DNA of 64,000 bases from Mesorhabditis belari. Lineage: Eukaryota > Nematoda > Chromadorea > Rhabditida > Rhabditidae. Both the position numbers and the translations under genes were made by a program. Positions 11,374-21,819 of this stretch are shown one piece after another (position 1 is the first letter of the stretch; every line of letters starts with the position of its first letter). The stretch spans positions 415,001 to 479,000 of the forward strand of contig CAUEEP010000913.1 in assembly GCA_958450365.1 (NCBI GenBank). The letters are read 5' to 3'. A model generated the notes under the pieces. It had not been told where the DNA came from. It searched no databases and worked only from the letters and a program-made list of their open reading frames with translations.

Positions 11374-11870
11374 GCTATTGGGTTGGTCAATTGAAAACTG
11401 CGGGACTTTGAACTAAAATTTATTCAACATAAAACCATGAATTCATTCCAAATAATTTCCATTATTATTGATGACTTCTGCCCATTTTACAGGCAATTTG
11501 CGGATTCCTCTTTCGTAGTAGGATTTTGGTTTGTGTGTGAGACAAGTGTGAGACTCAAAAATCGAGGCCTGGAGATGTCCCAGTTTGTCCAGTTTGAGCA
11601 CTTTCTTCAAAAGAAACCCATTTTGGTGTCAATAGAAAAGTTGTAGAGAATCAAAAATTAGGCTTATAGCCAAATTCCCAAAAAGATACACTTAGTAGTT
11701 TCGCTTAAAATGCAAGTTTTATGAAAATTCGTAAATTTCGTATTTCTTGAAAACCAGTTTTTGAATCGTTCTGAAAATTTGGATATAAGCTTGATTTTTG
11801 ATTCTCTACAACTTTTCCATTGACACCAAAATGGGTTTCTTTTGAAGAAAGTGCTCAAAGAAAGCTGTTA
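11374..11870 (-). mobile_element. Mariner deletion derivative, 5'-truncated
   Basis: In reverse orientation this carries the terminal repeat TTGGGTTGGTCAATTGAAAA, the 3' region, and a nested palindrome (TTCTTCAAAAGAAACCC ... GGGTTTCTTTTGAAGAA, 11603-11853). It shares its internal deletion junction with the copy at 44173-44703 and lacks the second terminal repeat. The catalytic part of the transposase is gone. Confidence 0.75.
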
Positions 11871-12322
11871 GAAAAGCCATTGCATTTGCCTTTCCTACCG
11901 TACTCTTTTCATCAAATTTTCTCACCTTTTCACCTTTTTTTCCGAAGAACTTTGACTCACCAAGTCTGCCGTTATTTAATTTATTGTCAGATACGATTAG
12001 AGATAGAAAAAAACTTAATCAATCTTTAGAAAAAGAGGGAGATTTTATTGGAGAACAACTGTCTCGAGATACGATCGGAATCGGTTCAGAGAAAGGGGAA
12101 ATTGAGGGGAAATTGGGGGGAAAAGGGATGATGAATTGAAGGGAAAACGAACGGATCACAATCGGGATTTGAAAAGAAATGAAAAGAGACCAATTTTCAT
12201 TTGGGGAAGAAGAAATTTTTGGGGAATTTTTTGAGATTTCTGATGAATAAACTCTCGAAAACTGAATCGATTTCATTACAAATCGTAGTTGATTTTCAGG
12301 TTGACACTTAAAACATCGAAAG

Positions 12323-12824
12323 GGGAGTGGGACAAATGCGACCTTTTTTTTGCGCACCCGGACATTTGCGCACCTTTTTTTCCGCACTTAGCCCATTAGC
12401 GCACCTTTTTTCGCGTTTTAAAAAAGCTCTAAAAGCTAACATTAACCAATTTCTATTCCAAAAGTTGTTTTTCTAGGTAATTTTAGGGCGTAGAATCGAA
12501 ATTTTGACATAACAGAGCGTGTGGAACCAATTTGAAAGACAGATCTAGATCTGAAAGACAGGCTAGATCAAATTACAGAAAATTGTCGATCTTTCTCTTT
12601 GTATAACTCCGTCCGTTCGCTTCCACAAGCTCTGATATGTCAAAATTTCGATTCTACGCCCTAAAATTACCTAGAAAAACAACTTTTGGAATAGAAATTG
12701 GTTAATATCAGCTTTTAGAGCTTTTTTAAAACGCGAAAAAAGGTGCGCTAATGGGCTAAGTGCGGAAAAAATGGTGCGCAAATGTCCGGGTGCGCAAAAA
12801 AAGGTCGCATTTGTCCCACTTCCC
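12323..12824. mobile_element. GGGAGTGGGACAAATGCG foldback MITE, copy 1
   Basis: About 500 bp with very long inverted arms: GGGAGTGGGACAAATGCG on the left and its complement at 12803-12824. CATCGAAAG lies on both sides, a candidate 8-9-bp target duplication, which is longer than the TA of mariners and suggests a hAT- or Mutator-like source. A second copy is at 45592-46148. Confidence 0.8.
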
Positions 12825-13074
12825 ATCGAAAGTGATAAATGAAATCATTTTGCAAAGCCACATTACAATTATTGAGAAATTTAACTGAATTATTAGATAT
12901 TTTGAAACTCGATATCTCCAATCACCACTCCAATTCACATGAAAAACTCATTTATTTTATTGTTAGTCTGGATTTTTCTTGAGAAGTTTTTAGACTTAAA
13001 ATTTGTGAAAGATTACTTTTCATAATGAAGATTGATGATAAAGATTGTTTCTTGGCAATCTATAAAGTGAAAGA

Positions 13075-13200
13075 ACTGAATTCCTAAGTAAAATTTCTGT
13101 AAAATGAAAGATTTCTTCTCATTTCTGACTTTTTCTTCTATTCATTGATTGAATCTTTTCATTTTTAAAACAGAAATTTTACTTAGGAATTCAGTTCGAA
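13075..13200. repeat. Hairpin with ~35-bp arms
   Basis: GAACTGAATTCCTAAGTAAA at about 13076 pairs with its complement at about 13175-13196, extending through AATTTCTGT. It is probably a small foldback element. Confidence 0.7.
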
Positions 13201-13230
13201 AGAAAATCTACTTTAGATAAAGGGACTAAG

Positions 13231-13340
13231 TCGTCTGTCTGTCTGTTTTTCTGTCTCTTCGTCTGTCTGTCTGTTCGTCTGTTCATCTGTCTGTCTGTTT
13301 GTCTGTCTGTCTGTTTGTCTATTCGTCTTTCTGTCTGTAC
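13231..13340. repeat. (GTCTGTCT)n microsatellite
   Basis: GTCT/GTTC tetramers, preceded by TCTACTTTAG at 13206. The CTACTATATA-(GTCT)n arrangement recurs at 16582-16715, 28337-28916 and, reversed, at 38010-38055. Confidence 0.85.
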
Positions 13341-13389
13341 ACGCTACTCCTCAGCCCCCGGAGGACCGTTTGCAATGACTTTTGCGCCG

Positions 13390-13472
13390 TTGAATAGGGA
13401 TGGTAGGGTTTTTGGCTGCCAAACGAGACTTCGTTCTAGAGGTCGCGGGTTCGAATCCCGGTGCTGTTTTGT
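13390..13472 (+). other. tRNA-like sequence (B-box)
   Basis: GGTCGCGGGTTCGAATCCCG at 13440-13459 is a good pol III B-box and T-arm. The upstream half gives only a weak D-arm and no clean anticodon stem, so it is probably a tRNA-derived fragment or SINE head and not a working tRNA gene. Confidence 0.5.
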
Positions 13473-13839
13473 TTGTCCATGTTTTGTCTTCCCAGCCTCA
13501 ACCCATCAAAGCTTCTTTGCACAACTGTCCAAGCTGTTTAAATATAGGTTTTCGATAGCTTTTTATCATTCTTTAAGTATTAGTTAAGAAGGGAAAAGAA
13601 TGATCACATAAAATCTCGGCGTTCAAAATTCGTATTGTTTATCTTGAGACATATGTAGCTCTTTTTACTCAAATAATAAAGTTCTTTAAAGAGTCTATAG
13701 TAAAGTTTATACTATCTAGAATAACTGAATGTCAAATGTTTTAGTTTGTAACAAAAAAACGCTAACAAATTATTGTTTACTCAAAATCTGAGTTGATTTT
13801 CATGAAAGATACTTCTTTCAAAGCAGTTGGCAATCGATT

Positions 13840-14190
13840 ATTTCATTTGTACTTAAACAATCGAATCTATTTAAAGCTATTGTTTAATTCATTAAAATCT
13901 ACAATAGTTTTGTTTAACTATAGCCAAAATATATCATAAATAGGCTCTAATAGGCCGTCATTTCTATAACGACGGGGTATTGCCGCGTAGTCTAACTTTG
14001 ACGGTCCAATTCTCCGCACACCTTTATGCTACAGTGTTCGCTTTGGTTTCAAATGATAGCCCTTGAAATCTAATATTTTTTGATATTAAAAGTGTATTTG
14101 GGAAAAGTCTAGAAGCTGAGAAAAAGAGATTTAAAAAGAGGTTACCAGAAAGTGGCGTTGCCGCGTAGTCTAACTTTGAAGGTCCTCTAG
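13840..14190 (+). repeat. Dispersed repeat R2 (AATAGGCCGTCATT family), copy 1
   Basis: It shares long stretches with 23975-24320 (+) and 53190-53600 (-), including TTTCTATAACGACGGGGTAT. It has inverted ends around CTCTAATAGGCCGTC and, in other copies, GTTAGAGTATTTATGATA. It looks like a non-autonomous DNA element with conserved flanking AT-rich DNA. Confidence 0.75.
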
Positions 14191-14201
14191 GTCCTTGTTT
14201 A

Positions 14202-14640
14202 TTTGCTTATCTAATACAATATCACAATTTTCCATCAAATTCTTTTCAAATTTTGCACAAATTGCAGAGAAAAATGAAAATAAGAAAAAATAGATAAAGA
14301 GATAGATAAAAGGATAAAGATTGAAAAAGAAAAGAAAAAGCAGAAGTTGAACATTTTGAAGGGGAAATGTTTGTTTAAATGAAAAGAAATGGAAAAAGAA
14401 ATGGAAAGAGAGAGAGAGAAAGGAAAGAGTTCCACTGTCCACTGTCCAGCAACATTTAAACATTTTAAAGATTGCTTTTTAAAAGCTTCATAAGCAAATT
14501 AACAATTTAGGTATTAGATAAGCAAATAAACAATAAGAATGTCGACATTGTTAGCCTTCTTAGTTAGCATTCTTATTGTTAACAATAAGAATGTCGGCAT
14601 TGTTAGAATAGCCGACATTTTTATTGTTATTGTCGAGTTA
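14202..14640. repeat. Nested inverted repeats
   Basis: TTGTTTATTTGCTTATCTAA at 14202 is inverted at about 14512-14534. Adjoining it, AACAATAAGAATGTCG and its complements form two further hairpins (14528-14640). The pyrimidine-rich frame inside is not a gene. Confidence 0.7.
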
Positions 14641-15107
14641 TTGTCGGCATTGTTATTGATAGGCTTTATTGAAAATATATCGAAGTATTGATGGACTTTT
14701 TTTGAGCTTTGATTCGTTTCATTTGAAACGAAACTTTGTCGATTTTTGTTAGAACTCTGTCAAAATCATTTTTGTTAATATTTTATAACTATAGTTATTG
14801 TTTTTTTTCTTTTATTTATAACTATAAACTTATAATTGTTTGTTCTTATTTTTAAGCTTTTACAATTGTACAATTGTAATTACACCCATGCACAAAAAAA
14901 ATGTCACATCGTTTTTACAAAACTTTACGCCTAAATTTGACCTACTAAACGTGTTCCAAATTCTATGCTGTCAAAAGGTTTTAGATAGCAAAAAGCTTCT
15001 ACTTTCTTGTGAAAAAGTGTTCAAGTTCCAGCAATTTGTTTAAATTTTTATTTTTCAATAAATACCGGAAGAACACCAAAAACGGGTGCACAAAAAAAAT
15101 GTCACAT

Positions 15108-15655
15108 TTAACTTGAACCTCCCTTAGCTGGGCCTCCCTTAGCTTGAATAACTGCCTGAATCCTCCGTGGCATCGAATCAGTCAAATCCTCCAAGATTTG
15201 AGGAGAAATTTTCCGCCATTCGCTTCGAATGAAGTACCAAAGCTCAACCTTGGTCGCAAATCGTTTGCCCTTCAGTTTACCCTTGATGTGCGACCACAAA
15301 TGCTCGATTACGTTGAGATCCGGGCTGTAAGGTGGAGCAGCGACGAGTTTGACACGATTGTCAGCGAACCATCCCGGTAAACGAGCCCTTCCACCGTTTG
15401 AAAGTCGGCCGACCCTTCCTATCAACATCTGGTGCTTGTGACACGGAGCGTTATCCTTGTACAACAACCATCCTTGTCCCATATTCGTGGTCGCAAATGG
15501 AAGAAGATCATTCTCCAGGATCGTCTTGTACCGCTGGGCCTTCAAGATTGAGTTGAGAAAGACGAGCGGACCTGGTGAACTTCTAGTCATCGCTCTTGAA
15601 AAAAAGCAAGATTAGTTGACATAAGGGAACAAGTCTTTTACCCCATAGCATAATC
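15108..15655 (-). pseudogene. Tc1-like transposase C-terminal half (left arm)
   Basis: On the minus strand, a 160-residue open frame carries the Tc1-family DDE signatures [21 protein letters not shown] and a C-terminal IQAKGGPAKGG. This is the 3' part of a cut-and-paste transposase. Upstream, in the same arm, GATTATGCTATGGG is followed by a likely intron (15597-15641) like that of the right arm. The helix-turn-helix and first catalytic Asp are missing because the arm ends at 15655, so it cannot encode a complete enzyme. Confidence 0.85.
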
Positions 15656-15696
15656 CGGAGACCAGTTGGACAACGCCATAACATCAAAAACTTGCG

Positions 15697-16268
15697 GCCG
15701 ACAGTCAAATTTGGTGGCGGATCGATTATGCTATGGGGTAAAAGACTTGTTCCCTTATGTCAACTAATCTTGCTTTTTTTCAAGAGCGATGACTAGAAGT
15801 TCACCAGGTCCGCTCGTCTTTCTCAACTCAATCTTGAAGGCCCAGCGGTAAGACGATCCTGGAGAATGATCTTCTTCCATTTGCGACCACGAATATGGGA
15901 CAAGGATGGTTGTTGTACAAGGATAACGCCCGTGTCACAAGCACCAGATGTTGATAGGAAGGGTCGGCCGACTTCAAACGGTGGAAGGGGCTCGTTTACC
16001 GGGATGGTTCGCTGACAATCGTGTCAAACTCGTCGCTGCTCCACCTTACAGCCCGGATCTCAACGTAATCGAGCATTTGTGGTCGCACATCAAGGGTAAA
16101 CTGAAGGGCAAACGATTTGCGACCAAGGTTGAGCTTTGGTACTTCATTCGAAGCGAATGGCGGAAAATTTCTCCTCAAATCTTGGAGGATTTGACTGATT
16201 CGATGCCACGGAGGATTCAGGCAGTTATTCAAGCTAAGGGAGGCCCAGCTAAGGGAGGTTCAAGTTAA
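15697..16268 (+). pseudogene. Tc1-like transposase C-terminal half (right arm)
   Basis: Reading starts in the palindrome loop: RPTVKFGGGSIMLWG (15701-15740). A probable intron follows (GTAAAAG donor near 15739, acceptor before CGATGACTAG near 15786). Then come TRSSPGPLVFLNSILKAQ and, after frameshifts near 15849 and 15928, the same C-terminal block as the left arm (15948-16268, PPYSPDLNVIEHLW). Relative to the left arm it has small deletions that break the frame. It is a non-functional relic. Confidence 0.8.
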
Positions 16269-16581
16269 ATGTGACATTTTTTTTGTGCACCCGTTTTTGG
16301 TGTTCTTCCGGTATTTATTGAAAAATAAAAATTTAAACAAATTGCTGGAACTTGAACACTTTTTCACAAGAAAGTAGAAGCTTTTTGCTATCTAAAACCT
16401 TTTGACAGCATAGAATTTGGAACACGTTTAGTAGGTCAAATTTAGGCGTAAAGTTTTGTAAAAACGATGTGACATTTTTTTTGTGCATGGGTGTACAATT
16501 ACAAAAAAAAAAAGAATTAAACCTTTCGAATTTTTGATGAAACTTTTCTTGTTTAAAACTTACTCACTTATAAATAGATAT

Positions 16582-16715
16582 CTACTATATACAAAGCAAA
16601 AGAGACGTCTGTCCGTCTGTCCGTCTGCCCGTCTGTCTGTCCGTCTGTCTGTCTGTCCGTCTGCCCATCTGTCTGTCCGTCTGTCTGTCTGTCCTTCTGT
16701 CCGTATGTCCGTATG
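16582..16715. repeat. CTACTATATAC-(GTCTGTCC)n array
   Basis: About 110 bases of GTCTGTCC/GTCTGCCC units follow CTACTATATAC. With the tRNA-like head at 16836-16920 (minus) this fits a reversed SINE: tRNA-like head, body, GGACAGAC array, TATATAGTAG tail. Confidence 0.8.
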
Positions 16716-16835
16716 TGCGCGAACGCGACGCTCCGTAATTACGTTTACTCAATCGGTTAAAAAGTAAAGTATCCCCCTGGCGGTGCATACTTTTGATCTC
16801 TCCTAGTTCCAACTGGCAACCAACTAACCAACTAA

Positions 16836-16920
16836 TCAAAAACTCGTGCGCCGCCGGGACTTGAACCCCCAACCTTTCGATTACCGGGCAACTGTGCTAA
16901 CCATGCACTTGATCTCCCTT
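16836..16920 (-). other. tRNA-like sequence, possible SINE head
   Basis: On the minus strand, AAGTGCATGGTTAGCACAGT (A-box/D-arm) is followed by CGAAAGGTTGGGGGTTCAAG (B-box/T-arm) and TCCCGGCGGCGCAC. The length is about right for a tRNA with a variable arm, but the acceptor halves do not pair well. Promoter boxes are present, so pol III transcription is possible. Confidence 0.5.
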
Positions 16921-17910
16921 ACTCCAGAGGGAGTTAAGTGCCCAATAAAAGGAAGGCCTTTCCTTATTTTCTCACTTTTTTTCTTCGAGTAAAGCCTTGA
17001 TTTCGTCCGTTAAAGGGAGATTTCTTAAAGAGAAACTCTTGAAGAGAAAACCATAACGTCTTCTTCGCCTTTTTATTAAATTGTTCAATTAAATTGTAAA
17101 TGTTCAATTAAATTGTTTGAAGCTCTCTTTATAATAAATATTCTACTTTAAAAAGCTCTCTTTATATATCTTTTATACTTCAAAATATTCCCATATTTAT
17201 CGTATAATTTTTATTTTTTCTAAATTATGATTTACTTAGCCCTTTTTGTTGCATAATTTACGATCTTGATCTTGCCCAATTGCATTAAATTCTTATTTCT
17301 TTTTCTATTTTCCAAACTGATCTCCAAACTGATCCATCTTTCGCCCAATCATTCCATCATTGATTTCTTCAATTTCTCATTGAATTTCTCATTGAATCTC
17401 TTCTCAATTCTTCTCTCTCTCTCTTTTTTTTCCAGTCATTTATTTGTATTCATCTGACAGTTTCCTCACTTTTTCTTCTTCTTTTTCTTCTTCTTTTCCC
17501 AATTTCACACTCAACAAAAACTCTCAAGAAACAATAAAAAAAAGGTTTCAATTTTTTCCCACTCTTCTTTTTTGATTCTTTAAAATTGATCAATAATCAA
17601 TTTCTGCAAAATGCAGCAACAATTATATACATTTGTGAATGATTTTAACATTACTCTATATTCATTTTTTTACAAGGAAAACACCTATCGCTAGTCCAGG
17701 GTTGTCCCGAGCTCAAAACTCTGCTACCAGATTAGATCAGATCAAGGATATTCAAGCAAGGTCCAAATTAATGCTTGTCATCAAGCCAGAGCTAGATCTC
17801 CGAAAACATTTTCCATTTTTTTGAAAAACAGATTCAAGCTTTAGTCAAAGCTTGAATCTGTTTTGTTCATCAAAGTCTCTTTTCTTAATAAAAAAGTGAC
17901 GAAAGACGAG
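16921..17910. other. Non-genic stretch
   Basis: AT-rich DNA with T-rich tracts, a CAATTAAATTGT repeat near 17083-17118 and a hairpin at about 17829-17863 (GATTCAAGCTTT). I found no supported exon. Confidence 0.35.
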
Positions 17911-17916
17911 AAAATG

Positions 17917-18003
17917 TGCTTCCTGAGAGGGGATCGAACCCTCGACCTTCCGTTTTCCGGACTCTAAACACTGAGCTACCTCTAAACACTGAGCTATCCG
18001 GTA
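17917..18003 (-). other. tRNA-like sequence with duplicated A-box
   Basis: On the minus strand, TACCGGATAGCTCAGTGTTT is repeated (TAGCTCAGTGTTTAGAG twice) and followed by GGTCGAGGGTTCGATCCCC. The head is similar to the one in the gar-3 intron at 43565-43655, so both belong to one tRNA-derived family. The duplicated D-arm rules out a normal tRNA fold. Confidence 0.6.
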
Positions 18004-18118
18004 CCTTAACTCGAGAAGAGAAAGAAGGCTTAAGTGCCCATCCCTCATCCATTTCACCCCTCTTTCCCCTCTTCAAACCATTCTCGATTTTCATCCATTT
18101 CATATCCCACTCCATCAC

Positions 18119-18205
18119 TTGATCATTCTCTTTCCTTTCCTTTTCTTCCTCTTCTTCCTCTTCTTCCTTTTCTTCCTTTTCTTCTTTCTTTTCCCCTCTT
18201 TTCTT
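18119..18205. repeat. TTCTTCC pyrimidine microsatellite
   Basis: Plus-strand CT-rich tract (CTTCCTCTTCTTCC units). Confidence 0.8.
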
Positions 18206-19187
18206 AATAGGATCACATTTTACAAAAAGCTCATCTTTCACATCGCACTTTCTCTAAAATTATGAAAAGTTTTTTTAAAGATTTTGCAGAAATCCTTTAG
18301 CTTTAAGATTTTAGAATTTGGGAAAAATATTTGCTTATCTGCATCTACACATTTCAGGGTTTTTTTGGACTAACAATCAGGTTATATTGGACTAACAATC
18401 AGGTTACAACTTGGTTTTCTAAAATGGCGACCATCATCTTGCCTACTCACCCTATTTACCTAGGCTATGGCTCCGCACACTCGGAGACCTGATCGGGCAC
18501 AGGTTATAGCCCGATTCTCCCAACTCCGTTTTAAACACACCCTCTCTCGATCATTTAGCACTCATAATCTTTCTTTTGAAAAAAATAGAGAGTGTACCAG
18601 AGGGGAGGTGTTTACAAGCTTGAATATAAATTAAAATGCGACCAGTTTGACTGATAAAAATTGTAGTTTGCTTTTAAAAAAAAGCGGCTTGAAAATTTGC
18701 TGTTTCAAAGTTTTCGTCTTGAATTTGCTAGTGTTTTCAGTAGTTCAATTTCTGGAAATTTTCCCTCCAAATGACTCCAAAAGCATTTTTCCAAACATTT
18801 TTCCGCAATTAGAAACTTTCTCTAAAGATTCTTCCCCCCAAAATCTTCTTCCATAATTCCCCTAATTTCACTTGACACAATTTCTGTCCCTTCACGCTTT
18901 TTTGCGAAACATTTTGGCACTTTTTTTTGGTTCCTTAAATACTAATCATCGAAAATCATCGAAATTTCAGTTTAACTTTCTTTAAATTTAACTTTAAATT
19001 TTAAATTAAAATTTAAAAAAGTTCATGGTTTCAAACTTTTTCCCAAAACCAGTTTCAAATTTAAATCCTTTTCTTGGGGTTTTTTTCGTTTCTTGTGACA
19101 TCAAGCGTTATTTTCTTATTCGAGTTTGGGTCGAGTTTGAGTATTTCTGCGCGTATTCACATGTCTTTCACATATGAATATATCTTT

Positions 19188-19440
19188 CATCTTTCATCTA
19201 TATATCTTTCATCTATATACCTTTCATCTAGATATCTTTCATCTAGATACCTTTCATCTAGATATCTTTCATCTAGATACCTTTCATCTATATACCTTTC
19301 ATCTAGATATCTTTCATCTATATACCTTTCATCTATATACCTTTCATCTAGATACCTTTCATCTATATACCTTTCATCTAGATACCTTTCATCTATATAC
19401 CTTTCATCTATATACCTTTCATCTAGATATCTTTCACCTG
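19188..19440. repeat. 15-bp minisatellite CTTTCATCTAGATAC
   Basis: About 17 units alternate CTTTCATCTATATAC and CTTTCATCTAGATA(C/T). The unit length is a multiple of three, so all frames stay open; the resulting 'HLYTF/SSRYL' peptides are not a gene. The last unit (CTTTCACCTGTGTATTCAC) joins the duplicated block that follows. Confidence 0.9.
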
Positions 19441-19800
19441 TGTATTCACAGTCATAATAAAGTCTTTAATCTTTAAAGAAAAGGTAAAATTTAAATTTGA
19501 GTTTTAAATGTTAGCCTTAATGAATATATTGTTTAAAGTATTGCATTGAGAAAAAAAAAATGGTTGGATTTGGGTATAACACTAAAGAAATAGGAACTCT
19601 AAAGAAGCTTTAAAGGACCTAAATAGGAACTATAAAGAAGCTTTGAAGGAGCTTTAAAGGAGCTTTAAAGGACCTAAATTGGAAAGCGCTTTCAAAAGTG
19701 TCTTGTCGTGTTCTTCCACTGCTTTCATCTATTTCTTTTCAATCTTTAAACCTTTATCTGATTTGATATGTGGATAAGATCAATATGTTATTCTTTTTCT
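19432..19800. repeat. Segmental duplication D1, copy 1
   Basis: About 370 bp, from CTTTCACCTGTGTATTCACA to TATGTTATTCTTTTTCTTTC, is repeated in direct orientation at 26957-27328 with very few differences (for example a 6-base indel after GGGTA). No gene was recognised inside. Confidence 0.85.
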
Positions 19801-20266
19801 TTCTTTTCTTTTCTTTCTTTTCCTTTCCTTTCTCATTTCATCCATTCTCTTTCCTTCCTTTCTTCTTTCTTTCCCTTTCTTTCTGATTTGCTTCATTCTC
19901 TTTCTTTCCGCAATCCTTTCTCATTTCCCCAAGGGAATCCTTAACCCCTTTCTTTTTTCTCTTTTTTTTCACAAATATCGAGACAAACCCTCTAAAAGTC
20001 CTCCCATTTTTGGTGTCTTTCCTTTTTTGGACTCACTTTTACACATTTTCAAATAAACACAACATACACACTAAAAATTCGATTTTTTTTTTCAAGTCAA
20101 CAATGTTCTTAATATTACCCCAAAATTTGCGAATAAAGTGATTCATTTAAATCTAACAATTTGATCTACTTGATTATGAACAGTTTTTCTTCATTCTTTA
20201 AAAGTTTTAACCTTTTCGTGACCCTTTCTAATGCTGAAAAGTCTTTTAAAACTATCGGCTCTTATA

Positions 20267-20786
20267 TTGGGTTGGGGACTATGACTCGGCGCCAAACTTT
20301 AAAGGGACTTTTTGCACACATAAAGCCTTCTTTAAATATACGTTTGGTTTCATCAAAAGGATCCACTATTTCTCTACAAAATGACTTTTGAGAGATTCCA
20401 CAAAGCTTTTCTTTCGTGGAGTTTATGGACTCCCAAACACAGCTAGTCAAAATGGCAAAGAGCCCGACTCATCATTTGAACAGTTTCTTTCACATAAACC
20501 TTCTTTGGTGTTTATATAAAAAAGTTAGAGCACATTCAATTACTTAAGTTGCCAAATTTGCAGGAAGATCCCACCAATGGTTTTTTCTAGATCACAGTTT
20601 GTAGTTTTTGTGAAAAAATGGCTTTTTCTTGAGCGGAGGCGCTGTTTGAATTTTCTTTTAAATGTGATTTTGTAGAGAATTAGTTAACCATTCTACTCAT
20701 ATCAAACGCATATTATTTGACGAAGTCGAATAGAAGTTTTAGACATTTTTTTGATTTTCGGCGCCGAGTCATAATCCCCAACCCAA
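20267..20786. mobile_element. Mariner-type MITE (TTGGGTTGGGGACTATGAC)
   Basis: TTGGGTTGGGGACTATGACT at the left is inverted at 20765-20786 (AGTCATAATCCCCAACCCAA). TA lies on both sides and the element is 520 bp. The interior shares motifs (ATGACTTTTGAGAGATT; ATTTCTCTACAAAA) with the sequence at 11300-11340 and 31370-31390, but has no transposase frame. Confidence 0.8.
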
Positions 20787-21244
20787 TAGTTAGCTTATTG
20801 TCGTATATCGGGCAAAGAACTCAGTCAATAGCGAACATCTTTAACCAATATTAACTGCTTGTGAGTATTTTTTGTTTACTAATGAGGCAATGGTCTTAGC
20901 TCAAAGTTGGGAATCGATCTAAAACCTTTGTGTTTTATTGTTTTATTTTATTATTAAACCTTTTTATTTTATTATTTCCCCCGAATCGTGGGCGTTAGAC
21001 TCAGCCATTTTTCTCCTAAAATCCAAAAAGTTTTCTCGTTTTCTCGATAAACTTAAGAATGAAAAAAACTTGGGATGCGTATTGTTCTCGAGTATTCGAG
21101 GGGAATTGGGGAAAGGAAAATGAAAGAATAAAAGGGGGAAAGTAGAGAGAATGATGGGATACTTGAAGAGAGACAACTTATTGTTAGAATAGGAAAGGCT
21201 CTGTGATGGAACTCGTAGATAAGAGAGATTTCATCGATTTTGGG

Positions 21245-21310
21245 TAGGAATATAGTCTACCGTACGTCTCGTACGTCTCGTACGTCGTACGGCGAGCCGT
21301 CTACCGTAAC
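21245..21310. repeat. CGTACGTCT short tandem / palindrome
   Basis: GTCTCGTAC units and CGTACG palindromes are enclosed by TCTACCGTA on both sides, forming a small foldback. Confidence 0.5.
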
Positions 21311-21454
21311 CCCAAGCCTTTTCTATCGTAGTCGTGAAAATCACTGTACCAGCCACTAGAAGATAGGAAAGTATTCCGAAAAGATTATGGAGATTTTCCC
21401 CGGGTTACGGTAGCTGGGACAGGCTCTAGAATGACTGATTGTGAGAGATTTGAT

Positions 21455-21720
21455 GCCAATGGCAAAGGGAGCGGGACGAGTATAAAAGGTCCGTTGTCTC
21501 GCCCCCTTTGCCATTGGCAATCTAACTTTGAGCTCAAATTTCTTGGCGGTAGACTGTCCAATTTAAATAGTTTTTGTATCAATCGATAGAGGAAGACTTG
21601 GCGCATCTAATGATACAAAAACTGTTTAAATTGAACAGTCCAACACTAAGATATTTGGGCTTAAAGTTAGATTGCGAATGGCAAAAGGGGCGGGGCGCGT
21701 ATAAAAGGTCCGAGTACTTG
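21455..21720 (+). promoter_or_regulatory. Repeat carrying CCAAT/GC-box/TATA modules
   Basis: Two modules occur 219 bp apart. The first has CCAAT at 21456, GGGAGCGGGAC, then TATAAAAGG at 21481, inside a palindrome (GCCAATGGCAAAG ... CTTTGCCATTGGC). The second has GGGGCGGGGCGCG directly before TATAAAAGG at 21700. Between them lies an inverted repeat (ATCTAACTTTGAGCTCAAAT ... ATTTGGGCTTAAAGTTAGAT, about 21519-21675). A third module is in a gar-3 intron (40372-40405). The spacing matches a classic pol II core promoter; activity is inferred. Confidence 0.5.
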
Positions 21721-21759
21721 CTAAGTCGTTTAGCAACCTCATCAAATCAAACTATAAGA

Positions 21760-21819
21760 ATGAGATTGTTCGTTTCAACTTTAGCAGCTTTAAGTGTCAG
21801 TAGCTGGTCCACCAGTTAG
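21760..21819 (+). CDS. Possible secreted-protein start truncated by minisatellite
   Basis: An ATG lies 60 bp after the TATA box at 21700. It opens MRLFVSTLAALSVSSWSTS, a positively charged start and hydrophobic core like a signal peptide, then a TAG inside the first units of the minisatellite. I infer that this may be the 5' end of a small secreted-protein gene whose body was replaced or interrupted by the repeat. Nineteen codons could also be chance, and no downstream exon was recognised. Confidence 0.25.
   Translation: MRLFVSTLAALSVSSWSTS

Larger units (their letters stand above)
14883..16493. mobile_element. 1.6-kb palindromic Tc1-like element
   Basis: Left arm 14883-15655 and right arm 15724-16493 are near-exact inverted copies around a loop of about 68 bases. 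Both ends read CACCCATGCACAAAAAAAAT inward and the whole is flanked by TA. Each arm is the 3' half of one Tc1-like transposon, arranged with 3' ends outward. Internal copies of GTGCACAAAAAAAATGTCAC lie near 15080 and 16280. The arms differ at only a few positions, for example a 2-base deletion near 15849 and changes near 15928 and 15975. Confidence 0.9.

Noticed and set aside
12019..12387. 122-residue minus frame
   Set aside because: Extends into the foldback MITE at 12323 and matches no family.
19074..19476. Frames with SSRYL and HLYTF repeats
   Set aside because: A 15-bp minisatellite keeps all frames open; codon use follows the repeat and there is no start or splice support.
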